Positions 10,316 through 20,259 of a stretch of 64,000 bases of DNA are shown piece by piece. This stretch comes from Malaciobacter molluscorum LMG 25693. GTDB lineage: Bacteria > Campylobacterota > Campylobacteria > Campylobacterales > Arcobacteraceae. The notes below the pieces were generated by a model. It was not told the DNA's origin. It saw only the letters and a program-made list of their open reading frames with translations, and made no database searches. The position numbers were made by a program, and so were the translations under genes. Numbering within the stretch: the stretch's first letter is position 1; every line of letters begins with the position of its first letter. The DNA lies in contig NZ_CP032098.1 in NCBI RefSeq assembly GCF_003544935.1, positions 1 through 64,000 on the forward strand. The letters run 5' to 3'.

Positions 10316-11230
10316 TTGAATAAATATAATTTACTTGGAATTTTTTCATTAATTTTTGCAATGTTTATTTGGGGAAGTTCTTTTGTAGGACTAAAGATCG
10401 CACTTGCATCATATAATCCATATACAATTATTTTTATAAGAATGGTTTTTGCTTCATTATGTTTTTTATTTTTTATTAAAGAGTTTTTGAAATATAAAAT
10501 TACAAAAAAAGATTTTTTTTATATAATATTATTATCTCTTTTTGAACCTTGTTTATATTTTGTATTTGAAGTAAATGCATTACAATTAACAACTGCTTCT
10601 CAAGCTGGTATGATTACTTCTTTGATGCCTTTAATTACATCAGTAGCAGCAGTATTTATTTTGAAAGAGTTAATTTCAAAACAGTTTATTTTAGGTTCTT
10701 TTTTAGCTGTATTTGGTTCTATTTGGTTAAGTTTAGAAGCGACATCATCACTAAGTGCTCCAAATCCTATTTTGGGTAACTTTTTAGAATTTTTAGCGAT
10801 GACTTGTGCAGCAGGATATACAATAATTGCAAAACATTTAACATATAAATTTTCTGCACTTTTTATTACAGCAAGTCAAGCATTTATAGGTGCAATTTTC
10901 TTTTTGCCTTTTGCATCATATGAGTTTGCCACAAGTGAGTTTGTATTTAATTTAGAAGGTTTTTTATGGATAATGTATTTAGGTGTAGTAGTAACTCTTG
11001 GAGGTTATGGTTTATATAATTTTGCATTAACAAAAATAAATGCTTCAAAAGTATCAATTTATATAAATTTGATACCTGTATTTACTTTAATTTTAGCCTT
11101 TTTTATACTTAAAGAGCAGTTATCTTTTAGTGAGATTTTTGCATCTTTTATAATTTTATTTGGTGTTTTTGTATCTCAAATTAAGATTATTATACCACGT
11201 AAAATTTTTAATTTTTTTAATAAAGTATAA
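10316..11230 (+). CDS. EamA/DMT family transporter
   Basis: 304 residues with about ten hydrophobic segments in two EamA repeats (first about 10-145, second about 155-295). Repeat starts such as FIWGSSFVGLKIAL and the GYTIIAKHLTY region are typical of drug/metabolite exporters. Substrate unknown. The start is TTG at 10316. It overlaps the next gene by one base (TAATG), so the two are translationally coupled. Confidence 0.88.
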   Translation: MNKYNLLGIFSLIFAMFIWGSSFVGLKIALASYNPYTIIFIRMVFASLCFLFFIKEFLKYKITKKDFFYIILLSLFEPCLYFVFEVNALQLTTASQAGMITSLMPLITSVAAVFILKELISKQFILGSFLAVFGSIWLSLEATSSLSAPNPILGNFLEFLAMTCAAGYTIIAKHLTYKFSALFITASQAFIGAIFFLPFASYEFATSEFVFNLEGFLWIMYLGVVVTLGGYGLYNFALTKINASKVSIYINLIPVFTLILAFFILKEQLSFSEIFASFIILFGVFVSQIKIIIPRKIFNFFNKV

Positions 11231-11649
11231 TGGTTTACATTACTCTATTTTTTGTAAGTTTAATATCTGCAACTTTATTTCCTTTAGGTAGTGAAGGTTT
11301 GCTTATTTTTAATATAAATGAAGGATATAATTTATATGCTCTTTTGATATTTGCAACACTTGGAAATGTTCTTGGTTCTATCATTAATTATATTTTAGGC
11401 TTTAAAGGTGAGCAATTTTTACAAAATAAAAAGATTTTAGATGAAAATAAAATATTTAAATATAAAAAGTTTTTTGAAAAATATGGTTTTTATTCTCTAT
11501 TTTTGTCTTGGGCTCCAATTATTGGAGATCCTATTACATTAATTGCTGGTGTTTTTAAATATAGTTTTAAAAAGTTTATTTTTATTGTATTGATTTCAAA
11601 ATTTTTAAGGTATTTATTTTTAAGTTTTGTAACCTTATATTTAATATAA
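11230..11649 (+). CDS. YqaA/DedA-like small membrane protein
   Basis: 139 residues with about four hydrophobic segments and the SNARE-associated/DedA-like pattern FPLGSEGLL, GNVLGSIINYILG and FFEKYGFYSLFLSWAPIIGDP. This matches the YqaA branch. Function is poorly defined, possibly lipid or membrane homeostasis. Its ATG overlaps the EamA stop; its 3' end overlaps the convergent sensor kinase by nine bases. Confidence 0.8.
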   Translation: MVYITLFFVSLISATLFPLGSEGLLIFNINEGYNLYALLIFATLGNVLGSIINYILGFKGEQFLQNKKILDENKIFKYKKFFEKYGFYSLFLSWAPIIGDPITLIAGVFKYSFKKFIFIVLISKFLRYLFLSFVTLYLI

Positions 11650-13536
11650 AGGAAGCTTGATTATAAAATTTGCTCCATAATATTTTTTTTGTTTTATTTC
11701 AAAGTTTGAATTTTTTACAATTAATTCTCCTCTCATATGTCTAGAAATTATCTCTTTACTCATATAAAGCCCTATTCCTGTACCATTTTCTGTCTCTTTA
11801 GTTGTGAAGTATGCATCAAAAATTTTATCTATTATCTCTTTATTTATGCCACCTGCATTATCTTTTATAGAAATAATTAATTGCTCATCTTTTTTATATG
11901 TTTTTATAAATATAATTTTATGTTCAATATCTTTTATTGTTAATTGATCTTTTGCATTATTTAATATATTTATTAATACTTGAATCAATTCATTTTCAAG
12001 TTGAAATAGTTCAATATTTTCTATTTGTTTTATAATCTCAATATTTTTAAATTTAAATTGTGCAGATATTAAATTTATACTTTTTTCTAAAATGTATGTT
12101 GTTGTGAAGTAACTTTTGTTTTTATTTGGTTTAAAGAAATTTTTGAAATCATCAATTGTTTTTGATAGATGTATAGTAGCATCAGTTATCATTTTTAAAT
12201 CATCATTAAGATCTTTATCATTTAGTATTCCAAACTCTTTTTGAATTTTTATACTAGAAGCTGCTGTTGAAATTAAAGATAATGGTTGCCTCCATTGGTG
12301 TGTAATATTTCCTATCATCTCTCCCATTGTTGCCATTTTTGATTGTTGTGTTAAAAGATTATCTTTTTGTTTATTTTTATCTATTTCTTTATAAATTATT
12401 TCTTTATATTTTATAAATTTCTTTTTTATTTGATTAGATATATAACACGAAATAAGTAATAAAACTAATGTTATAGTGATACTTATTAATAATATATTAA
12501 TAATATATTGTTTTTTTATTTTATTTGCTTCTTTCTTTTTTTGTTTTATTATAATTTCTAATTTATCTTTATAAAATCCCATTCCAATTGCCCAATGCCA
12601 TTTTGGTATATTTTTTATAAATGAAGTTTTTTCTCTTTTTTTATCAGTAATAAAACTTTCGCTATATGTTAAAAATCCTTCTTTTTTATTTTTTGCAATA
12701 TTAATTATTTTTACTATAATATCATCGTTTAATATTTCAGATTTTTTATTTATTTTTTCTAATGCTTTATGTCCTAAAATATTCTTTTTATAATCAACTA
12801 TAAAAAGGTATTTATCGTTTATTTTATTTATTTTATTTATATATTTTAAAATATCTCTTTTAATACTGTTTTCAAAATCATTTAAATATTCACCTGTTCC
12901 TATTGATATATTTAAAACAGGAAAATATTTATAAAATGATACTTTTTTATGAACTCTATTTTCTTCTTTTGAGGGTTTACTCCAATAGTATGTGTCAAAT
13001 GATTCTGTTTTATTTTTTATTGTTTCAACTATTTTTTTTACAAAAAAATACTCTTTCTTATCTTTTAAATTAATATAGTTTTTATTTTCAAGATTTTGAT
13101 TTAATGGATAAAGTAGATTATTGCCTTTTATATCATGTATGAAGTAATATCCTCTTCCTTCATTAAATCTGATATTTCTAAGTGCATCTTTTATCATTTT
13201 TAATATTATTTTTTTATCTTTATCTTTATTTTCTAAATAAATATTATGTGCTATATTATATGCTTCATTTACTCTTTCTTTTAATTCATGCTTTAATTTA
13301 TCTTCGCTTTTATTTTTTTGATAAATTATATATTGATAAAATTTTTCAACTTCCAATTTAATTTCTTCTTTTTTCTGATGAGTAAAAGAAGTCTCTATTT
13401 TTCTTATCTCTTTTTTGTAATAAGCTTGATTATTTAATAATAGAATATAGGTAATTAACAGTGATAAGGAAATTATAAAAATTATTGGTGCATATTTTAT
13501 AAGCTGCAATAATCTTTTTTCACTTTTTCTTAACAT
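11641..13536 (-). CDS. Cache-domain sensor histidine kinase
   Basis: 631 residues: a transmembrane helix (about 13-33), a large extracytoplasmic part with two Cache-like units (about 60-225, with GRGYYFIHD and IGTGEYLNDF; about 240-325, with WHWAIGMGFYKD), a second helix (about 343-367), a short coiled linker, and the kinase core. The phospho-accepting His413 lies in ITHQWRQPL. The ATPase has NILNNAKD (N box), IKDNAGG (G1) and GTGIGLYMSK (G2). The Cache pair suggests sensing of a small external molecule. No response regulator is adjacent, so it is an orphan kinase here. Confidence 0.92.
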   Translation of the reverse strand: MLRKSEKRLLQLIKYAPIIFIISLSLLITYILLLNNQAYYKKEIRKIETSFTHQKKEEIKLEVEKFYQYIIYQKNKSEDKLKHELKERVNEAYNIAHNIYLENKDKDKKIILKMIKDALRNIRFNEGRGYYFIHDIKGNNLLYPLNQNLENKNYINLKDKKEYFFVKKIVETIKNKTESFDTYYWSKPSKEENRVHKKVSFYKYFPVLNISIGTGEYLNDFENSIKRDILKYINKINKINDKYLFIVDYKKNILGHKALEKINKKSEILNDDIIVKIINIAKNKKEGFLTYSESFITDKKREKTSFIKNIPKWHWAIGMGFYKDKLEIIIKQKKKEANKIKKQYIINILLISITITLVLLLISCYISNQIKKKFIKYKEIIYKEIDKNKQKDNLLTQQSKMATMGEMIGNITHQWRQPLSLISTAASSIKIQKEFGILNDKDLNDDLKMITDATIHLSKTIDDFKNFFKPNKNKSYFTTTYILEKSINLISAQFKFKNIEIIKQIENIELFQLENELIQVLINILNNAKDQLTIKDIEHKIIFIKTYKKDEQLIISIKDNAGGINKEIIDKIFDAYFTTKETENGTGIGLYMSKEIISRHMRGELIVKNSNFEIKQKKYYGANFIIKLPLY

Positions 13537-13567
13537 AAATAATATTATATAAAATTTTATTAAAATT

Positions 13568-14467
13568 TTATATAAAAAAATGATTTTTCAGTGAGTTATT
13601 TTTAGAATATAACTTAAAAATAATATTTTTATAACAAAATTCTAAATAGTTTGCATGTAGCCATAATCTGAAGCTACCAGTAATTTCTTCTCTTTGTTTT
13701 TTATCTAATGTTTTATTTAAATAATTTTCTGCACTTCTATCATCTACTCCATAAATCGGATCTCCTAAAATCCTATGCCCTATTGAATATAAATGAACTC
13801 TAATTTGATGTTGTCTTCCTGTATATGGAATTGCTTCTATTAAAGTTAAATTCTTTTTTTCATTATAAGATATTGGTTTTATTATTGTTAAAGATTCTTT
13901 TCCTTCTTTTTGTGAAGTTTTCATTCTTACTCCAATATTTTTACCCTCTTTTGTTATTTTTTTATCAATTTTTATTTCTTTAGTGATTTTTCCTTCTACA
14001 ATTGCTAAATATGATTTTTTATATTTTTTTTCTAAAAACATATTTTTTAATTCAATTTCACTTTTTTTATTTTTGCCTACAATAACAAGTCCCGAAGTTT
14101 CAGCATCAATTCTATGTGCAAGATTTGCATCTTCTCCAAAATGATACCTAATCTCATCTAATAATGAATATTTTGTATTTTTTGAAATAGGATGAACCAT
14201 AAGATTTGATGGCTTATCAAAAAGGGCAAATTCTTTAAATTCAAGTAAGGGTTTAAGACCTTGTGTATGTCCCTCAAATTGTGCAATATATATACTGTTT
14301 CCTCTAATTAATTCACTTTGGTTATAAGGAATTTGATTTTCATCAAAAACTCTAGATTTAGATAGATACTTTTGCGATAACTTAGGGCTTAAAGCTAAAT
14401 CTTGTAATAAAAATAGTTGTATTTTTTTGCCACTAATAGCATTATATTTTTTTAAAATAAAAGGCAC
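13568..14467 (-). CDS. RluA family pseudouridine synthase
   Basis: Converts specific uridines in rRNA or tRNA to pseudouridine. 299 residues, with the catalytic aspartate motif AHRIDAETSGLVIVGK and the downstream YTGRQHQIRVHLYSIGHRI block. There may be a short N-terminal S4-like region, partly degenerate. The exact target (RluA, RluC or RluD type) cannot be told. It is preceded by a divergent purB promoter region. Confidence 0.93.
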   Translation of the reverse strand: MPFILKKYNAISGKKIQLFLLQDLALSPKLSQKYLSKSRVFDENQIPYNQSELIRGNSIYIAQFEGHTQGLKPLLEFKEFALFDKPSNLMVHPISKNTKYSLLDEIRYHFGEDANLAHRIDAETSGLVIVGKNKKSEIELKNMFLEKKYKKSYLAIVEGKITKEIKIDKKITKEGKNIGVRMKTSQKEGKESLTIIKPISYNEKKNLTLIEAIPYTGRQHQIRVHLYSIGHRILGDPIYGVDDRSAENYLNKTLDKKQREEITGSFRLWLHANYLEFCYKNIIFKLYSKNNSLKNHFFI

Positions 14468-14594
14468 AAACTTTTCCTAAAAATTAAGTTTAAATTAACC
14501 AAATTTTAATAAAAAATTTTGGCTAACTTAGTTAATATATCATACAAAAAAAAGCAATAAATATTCATAAAAAAAGAAAATAAGGGACTATTAA

Positions 14595-15923
14595 ATGGTT
14601 GAAAGATATGCAAGAGAAGAGATGAGTTCAAAATGGACTATGCAAGCAAAATATCAAGCATGGTTAGATGTAGAAAAAGCAGTTGTTAAAGCTTGGAATA
14701 AATTAGGTCTTATCCCTGATGAAGATGCAAAAAAGATTGTAGAAAATGCAGGTTTTTCAGTAGAAAGAATTGATGAAATTGAAGCAGTAACAAGACATGA
14801 TTTAATTGCTTTTACTACAAGTGTATCTGAAACACTTGGTGAAGAATCAAGATGGTTTCACTATGGTATGACTTCTTCTGATACTGTTGATACAGCAGTT
14901 GCTTTACAAATGAAAGACTCTTTAGAACTAATCATTAAAGATGTAAAAATGATGATGGAATCTATTAAAAAAAGAGCCGAAGAACATAAATATACTTTAA
15001 TGGTAGGTAGAAGTCATGGTATTCATGGTGAACCTATAACATTTGGACTTGTTCTTGCAGTATGGTATGATGAAATGGCAAGACATTTAGAAAACTTAGA
15101 ACAAACAATGAAAGTTATAAGTGTTGGTCAAATTTCAGGTGCCATGGGTAATTTTGCACATGCTCCTTTAGATTTAGAAGAGTATGCTTGTGAAGAGTTA
15201 GGTCTTCAACCAGCTCCTGCATCAAATCAAGTAATTCAAAGAGATAGATATGCAAGACTTGCATCGGCACTTGCATTATTAGCTAGTTCTATTGAAAAAT
15301 TTGCTATTCAAGTTAGACATTGGCAAAGAACAGAAGTTTATGAATGTGAAGAGTATTTTGCAAAAGGTCAAAAAGGATCTTCAGCGATGCCTCATAAAAG
15401 AAATCCAATATTAACAGAAAATATAACTGGACTTGCAAGAATTATCAGAGCTTTTGCTACTCCTGCAATGGAAAATGTTGCATTATGGCATGAAAGAGAT
15501 ATATCTCACTCTTCAACTGAAAGATTTTGGTTACCAGATGCATTTATAACAACTGATTTTATGCTTCATAGAATGAATAACGTTATTGCTAATTTAACAG
15601 TAATGCCAGAAAATATGATGAAAAATCTTAATTTAACTGGTGGATTAGTATTTTCTCAAAGAGTATTATTAGAGTTACCAAAAGCAGGTGTAAGTAGAGA
15701 AGATGCATATAAAATTGTTCAAAGAAATGCAATGAAAGTTTGGGAAGAAATCCAACATGGAAAACCAACAACAAATGAAAAAGGTGAATCTATTTATTTA
15801 GGTCACTTATTAGCAGATGAAGATTTAAGAGCAAAATTAAGCGAAGAGCAAATTAGAGAGTGTTTTAACTATGAATATTACACAAAAAATGTAGATGCAA
15901 TTTTTAAAAGAGTATTTAAATAA
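14595..15923 (+). CDS. purB: Adenylosuccinate lyase
   Basis: Cleaves SAICAR to AICAR and adenylosuccinate to AMP in purine synthesis. 442 residues, with the fumarase/aspartase superfamily signature SSAMPHKRNPI around residues 263-273, the early TSSDTVDTA motif and the catalytic histidine in GRSHGIHGEP. AAGGGA upstream of the ATG. First gene of a co-directional nucleotide-metabolism run with nrdA and nrdB (32-base gap to nrdA). Confidence 0.97.
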   Translation: MVERYAREEMSSKWTMQAKYQAWLDVEKAVVKAWNKLGLIPDEDAKKIVENAGFSVERIDEIEAVTRHDLIAFTTSVSETLGEESRWFHYGMTSSDTVDTAVALQMKDSLELIIKDVKMMMESIKKRAEEHKYTLMVGRSHGIHGEPITFGLVLAVWYDEMARHLENLEQTMKVISVGQISGAMGNFAHAPLDLEEYACEELGLQPAPASNQVIQRDRYARLASALALLASSIEKFAIQVRHWQRTEVYECEEYFAKGQKGSSAMPHKRNPILTENITGLARIIRAFATPAMENVALWHERDISHSSTERFWLPDAFITTDFMLHRMNNVIANLTVMPENMMKNLNLTGGLVFSQRVLLELPKAGVSREDAYKIVQRNAMKVWEEIQHGKPTTNEKGESIYLGHLLADEDLRAKLSEEQIRECFNYEYYTKNVDAIFKRVFK

Positions 15924-15955
15924 TTAAAAAATTTCACAGTAAAAAGGCAACAAAT

Positions 15956-18340
15956 ATGGGAATAATGATTCAAAAAAGAAATGGTAGAAAAGAGGTCTTA
16001 GATATTACTAAGATTCAAAAAATGACAATAGATGCTACAAAAGATTTAGATGGGGTAAGTCAAAGTGAATTAGAATTAGATGCACAAATTAAATTTGTAG
16101 ATGGAATGAGTTCATCAGATATTCAAGATGCATTAATTAAAACTGCTGTTGAAAAAATTGATATTGATGTTCCAAATTGGACTTTTGTTGCTGCAAGACT
16201 ATTTTTATTTGATTTATATCATAGAGTTGGAAAAGAGACACATGGTGTAAAAGGTGAACCATATTGTCATATTTCAGAGTATTTAAAGTTCGGTAAAAAA
16301 GCAGAAAGATTACTTCCTGCACTTGGTGAAGGTTATGATTTAGATGATTTAAATAACTATATCAAACCAGAAAGAGATCTTTTATTTAATTATCTTGGAA
16401 TTAAAACACTATATGATAGATACCTAATCAAAAATAAAAAAGGTGAACCAATTGAGTTACCACAACATATGTTTATGGCAATAGCAATGTTTTTAGCTCA
16501 AGAAGAAGATAATAGACAAGAAAAAGCAAAAGAGTTTTATGATGTAATCTCAAAATTTGAAGTAATGTTAGCAACTCCAACACTTTCAAATGCAAGAACA
16601 AATAGACATCAACTTTCATCTTGTTATATTGGGTCAAGTCCTGATAATATTGAAGGTATTTTTGATGGATACAAAGAGATGTCATTACTTTCTAAATATG
16701 GTGGTGGTATTGGTTGGGATTGGAACCAAATAAGAGCTTTAGGTGGAGTTATTGATAATCATAAAAGTGCTGCTGGAGGAATTATTCCTTTCTTAAAAAT
16801 CACAAATGATTTAGCAATTGCTGTTGATCAATTAGGAACTAGAAAAGGTGCGATTGCTGTTTATGTTGAGCCTTGGCATATGGATATTGTAGATTTCGTT
16901 GATTTAAAGAAAAACTCTGGTGAAGAAAGAAGAAGAACACATGATTTATTCCCAGCACTTTGGATAACTGACTTATTTATGGAAAGAATTTTAGAAGATT
17001 CACATTGGACTTTATTTGATCCATATGAAGTAAAAGACTTAAGTGAACTTCATGGTGAAGAGTTCAAAAAAAGATATGAAGAGTATGAAAAAGATGAATC
17101 TATCACAAAAGATACGATGAAAGCAAAAGATTTATGGAAAAAAATCTTAACTTCATATTTTGAATCTGGAAGTCCATTCTTATGTTTTAAAGATAATGCA
17201 AATAGAGCAAATCCAAATAATCACGTAGGACATATTAGAAGTTCAAATCTTTGTACAGAGATATTCCAAAATACAAACCCTAATCACTATAAAATTAAAT
17301 TAGAGTTTGAAGATGGAACTATTGAGACTTATGAAGAAAATGAAATAGTAAAAGTAGATGCAGGTCAAGAGAAAAAAGCAAATAAAATTACTGCACTTGA
17401 TTCTATAAACGGAAAAAGAGTATTTATAGTAGAAAAAGAGAAAATTGATGGAGATACAGCAGTTTGTAATCTTGCTTCAATCAACCTTTCTAAAATAAAT
17501 ACAAAAGAAGATATAGAAAGAGTTGTACCAACAGCAATTAGAATGCTTGATAATGTAATTGACTTAAACTTCTATCCATTAAGAAAAGTAAAAGCAACTA
17601 ACTTAAAATCAAGAAGTATTGGTCTTGGTGTTATGGGTGAAGCACAAATGTTAGCAGAGCATCAAATTATGTTTGGTAGTGAACAACACCTTAAGAAAAT
17701 TGATGCAGTAATGGAAGCAATTTCATATAATGCAATCAAATCTTCAAGTGAACTTGCAGTTGAAAAAGGAATTTATCCTACATTTGAAGGTTCAAATTGG
17801 TCTAAAGGTATAATGCCTCATGATCATGCACCTCAAGCAGTACAAGCTTTAATAAATAAAGATTTATTTGATGGTGGATATGATTGGGAAGAATTAAGAC
17901 AAAAAGTTAAAAAAGATGGCATGAGAAATGGTTACTTGATGGCTATTGCTCCAACATCATCTATTTCAATTTTAGTTGGAACAACTCAAGCAATTGAGCC
18001 AGTTTATAAAAGAAAATGGTATGAAGAAAACTTAAGTGGTCTTATTCCTGTTGTTGTTCCAAAGCTTAGTCCAGAAACATGGCAATATTATATTCCTGCA
18101 TATGAAGTTGAACAAACTGATATTATTAAAGCAGCTTCAATTAGACAAAAATGGATAGATCAAGGTCAAAGTACAAATATTTTTATGAGCTTAGAAAAAG
18201 CAAGTGGTAAACACTTACATGAAATATATACATTAGCTTGGAAATTAGGACTTAAATCGACTTATTATTTAAGAAGTCAATCTCCTGAAGCAAGTAATGA
18301 TGTAGAAGATAGAAGTATGGAGTGTGCAGGTTGTCAATAA
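15956..18340 (+). CDS. nrdA: Ribonucleoside-diphosphate reductase alpha subunit (class Ia)
   Basis: Catalytic subunit reducing ribonucleotides to deoxyribonucleotides. 794 residues: an ATP-cone at the N-terminus (about 5-95), then the ten-stranded barrel. The catalytic cysteines are all present: SSCYIG (about 224), the thiyl-radical cysteine in SNLCTEI (Cys433), the partner in AVCNLAS (Cys504), and the C-terminal pair CAGCQ. The two barrel cysteines are 71 residues apart, against 23 in the E. coli enzyme, because of a charged insert. nrdB follows after 86 bases. Confidence 0.97.
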   Translation: MGIMIQKRNGRKEVLDITKIQKMTIDATKDLDGVSQSELELDAQIKFVDGMSSSDIQDALIKTAVEKIDIDVPNWTFVAARLFLFDLYHRVGKETHGVKGEPYCHISEYLKFGKKAERLLPALGEGYDLDDLNNYIKPERDLLFNYLGIKTLYDRYLIKNKKGEPIELPQHMFMAIAMFLAQEEDNRQEKAKEFYDVISKFEVMLATPTLSNARTNRHQLSSCYIGSSPDNIEGIFDGYKEMSLLSKYGGGIGWDWNQIRALGGVIDNHKSAAGGIIPFLKITNDLAIAVDQLGTRKGAIAVYVEPWHMDIVDFVDLKKNSGEERRRTHDLFPALWITDLFMERILEDSHWTLFDPYEVKDLSELHGEEFKKRYEEYEKDESITKDTMKAKDLWKKILTSYFESGSPFLCFKDNANRANPNNHVGHIRSSNLCTEIFQNTNPNHYKIKLEFEDGTIETYEENEIVKVDAGQEKKANKITALDSINGKRVFIVEKEKIDGDTAVCNLASINLSKINTKEDIERVVPTAIRMLDNVIDLNFYPLRKVKATNLKSRSIGLGVMGEAQMLAEHQIMFGSEQHLKKIDAVMEAISYNAIKSSSELAVEKGIYPTFEGSNWSKGIMPHDHAPQAVQALINKDLFDGGYDWEELRQKVKKDGMRNGYLMAIAPTSSISILVGTTQAIEPVYKRKWYEENLSGLIPVVVPKLSPETWQYYIPAYEVEQTDIIKAASIRQKWIDQGQSTNIFMSLEKASGKHLHEIYTLAWKLGLKSTYYLRSQSPEASNDVEDRSMECAGCQ

Positions 18341-18426
18341 GATAACCTTACACTTTTTATATACAAATTAGAAAAAATATATAATAAAATCAATTAGATT
18401 TAAAAATTTTCATAGAGGAAATCCAA

Positions 18427-19458
18427 ATGGATAGAAAAATAATATATAACCCAGATTCAAAAGAGAACTTAAATGATAGAAGAATGTTTGGTGGAAACCC
18501 AGATGGTATGATAAACTTCACAAAGATGAAATACCAATGGGCACTAAACCTTTGGGACATGATGGAAGCAAATACTTGGTTCCCAAGAGAAGTTCAAATG
18601 ACAAATGATGCAAAAGATTATAAATATTTAACTGCGCCAGAAAAAAGAATGTATGATTTAGTTCTATCTCAACTTATCTTTATGGATTCACTACAAACAA
18701 ATAACTTAATGGATAATATAAATCCATATATTACTGCACCTGAAGTAAATGCTTGTTTATCAAGACAATCATATGAAGAAGCAAATCACTCTAAATCATA
18801 TGCAGTAATGGTAGAATCAATTTCTGATAATACAGATGAAATCTATGATATGTGGAAAACAGATGCTAAACTAAGAGAAAAAAATACATTTATTGCAGAA
18901 ACATATAGAAGTTTAGCTGCTGGTGATGGTGAGATGATTTCTGATGAAGAGATTTTACTTGCAATGTTTGCAAATCAAATCTTAGAAGGGTTATATTTTT
19001 ATGCTGGATTTGCAGCAATTTATGCACTTGGGAAATCAGGTAAAATGCTTGGAAGTTCTCAAATGATTAGATTTATTCAAAGAGATGAAGTTACACACCT
19101 TTTATTATTTCAAAATATGATTAATTCTACAAGAAAAGAAAGACCTGATTTATTTACTCCTGAATTAGAAGTAAAAGTTAGAGATATGTTTAAAAAAGCA
19201 GTAGAACTTGAAGCTTCATGGGGTGCTTATATTACTCAAGGACAGATTTTAGGATTTACTGATGCAATTATTTCTCAATATATTCAATATTTAGCAGATA
19301 AAAGATTAGAAGCAGTTGGATATAAACCAATGTATAATGTAAAACACCCTATTCCTTGGGTTGATGGTTATGCTTCATTTAATGACCAAAGAACTAACTT
19401 CTTCGAAGGGAATGTTGTAAATTATTCGAAAGGTTCGATTAACTTTGATGACTTCTAA
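18427..19458 (+). CDS. nrdB: Ribonucleoside-diphosphate reductase beta subunit
   Basis: Holds the di-iron centre and tyrosyl radical that start catalysis in NrdA. 343 residues. Iron ligands and radical tyrosine are visible: EANHSKSY (Glu, His and the radical Tyr in the E. coli spacing), [11 protein letters not shown], and [10 protein letters not shown] (Glu and His). So it is a normal class Ia, tyrosine-bearing subunit. GAGGAAA upstream of the ATG. A hairpin terminator follows directly. Confidence 0.97.
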   Translation: MDRKIIYNPDSKENLNDRRMFGGNPDGMINFTKMKYQWALNLWDMMEANTWFPREVQMTNDAKDYKYLTAPEKRMYDLVLSQLIFMDSLQTNNLMDNINPYITAPEVNACLSRQSYEEANHSKSYAVMVESISDNTDEIYDMWKTDAKLREKNTFIAETYRSLAAGDGEMISDEEILLAMFANQILEGLYFYAGFAAIYALGKSGKMLGSSQMIRFIQRDEVTHLLLFQNMINSTRKERPDLFTPELEVKVRDMFKKAVELEASWGAYITQGQILGFTDAIISQYIQYLADKRLEAVGYKPMYNVKHPIPWVDGYASFNDQRTNFFEGNVVNYSKGSINFDDF

Positions 19459-19466
19459 AAAAAGAT

Positions 19467-19493
19467 AAAAGAGATTTTCTAAAGTCTCTTTTT
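19467..19493 (+). terminator. Rho-independent terminator after nrdB
   Basis: Arms AAAAGAGA (19467-19474) and TCTCTTTT (19485-19492), extended inward by further A-T pairs, followed by T. It ends the purB-nrdAB run. Confidence 0.8.
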
Positions 19494-19585
19494 GCCAATC
19501 TCTGCGTTGGAGCTGAATTTTTGCAAAGTCATTTACTTCAAGTAAACTCCTTCGCACTCATTCACCTCCTGCCTTGACTTTAACA
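19494..19585. other. Unexplained intergenic element downstream of nrdB
   Basis: More GC-rich than the surrounding spacers. It has TTTACTTCAAGTAAA at 19531-19545, a seven-base inverted repeat. On the minus strand it carries AGGAGGTGA (an exact anti-Shine-Dalgarno match) immediately before an ATG that opens a seven-codon frame (MSAKEFT), then a second AAGGAG. I know no feature class that fits. From memory, similar strings occur between genes in other proteobacteria, but this is not verified here. Confidence 0.4.
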
Positions 19586-19647
19586 AAAATAAAAATTATA
19601 AAATCTCTTTTGTTATAATGTATCAAATTTATTAGAAAGGAATTTTA

Positions 19648-20259
19648 ATGTTATGTAGTAGTGAACCAAATATACGTAATATTCCAACTAAATGTCCAAG
19701 ATGTCATCATGCAATTAATCCAAATTATGTAGGTGCAGTAAAAGGTAAATATAATGAATATGATTTGTTTTTTAACTGTCCTCATTGTGATAGAGGATTT
19801 ATAGGTGAATACAAAGATGGCTATGTTCAATTTGTTAGTCCTTTATCATACCAAAAAGAGTCATTTGAAAAAGAAATAGAAGAGCTAAGTCCAAATTTTG
19901 TTGAGATTTATAATCAATCAATAGAAGCAGAAAGTCAAAATCTTAATCAATTAACAGGAATTGGACTAAGAAAGTCATTTGAGTTTCTTATAAAAGATTT
20001 TTTAGTTTATAAGAATCCAGATATTGAAGAAAAGATAAAGAAAACACAATTGTCTAGATGTATTAATAATTATATTGAAGATGTAAAATTGAAACAAATA
20101 TCAGAGAGAGCAACTTGGTTAGGTAATGATGAAACTCATTATGTAAGAAAATGGGAAGATAAAGATATAAAAGATTTAAAGTTATTAATTCAAGTAACAG
20201 TAAATATGATACATAATGATTTATTGACTGAGAAATATTTATCAGACATGACAAATTAA
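19648..20259 (+). CDS. DUF4145 domain protein with N-terminal zinc ribbon
   Basis: 203 residues. The N-terminus has two CxxC pairs (CPRCHH near residue 15 and CPHCDRGF near 47) forming a probable zinc ribbon. The rest (about 70-200) matches DUF4145: LSPNFVEIYNQSIEAE, GIGLRKSFEFLIKDFL and the C-terminal VNMIHNDLLTEKYL. DUF4145 is often found as a stand-alone or fused domain in restriction and other accessory genes, but its function is unknown. AAAGGA precedes the ATG. It sits between two structured intergenic elements, suggesting a later insertion (inference). Confidence 0.8.
   Translation: MLCSSEPNIRNIPTKCPRCHHAINPNYVGAVKGKYNEYDLFFNCPHCDRGFIGEYKDGYVQFVSPLSYQKESFEKEIEELSPNFVEIYNQSIEAESQNLNQLTGIGLRKSFEFLIKDFLVYKNPDIEEKIKKTQLSRCINNYIEDVKLKQISERATWLGNDETHYVRKWEDKDIKDLKLLIQVTVNMIHNDLLTEKYLSDMTN

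Noticed and set aside
17252-17467. Intein in NrdA
   Set aside because: The insert is only about 48 residues and lacks intein splice motifs and the terminal His-Asn; both catalytic cysteines remain in one frame.
19375-19557. Minus-strand frame of 60 codons overlapping the nrdB end
   Set aside because: It overlaps nrdB and its terminator antisense, and has no ribosome site; the interesting DNA beneath is treated as a non-coding element.
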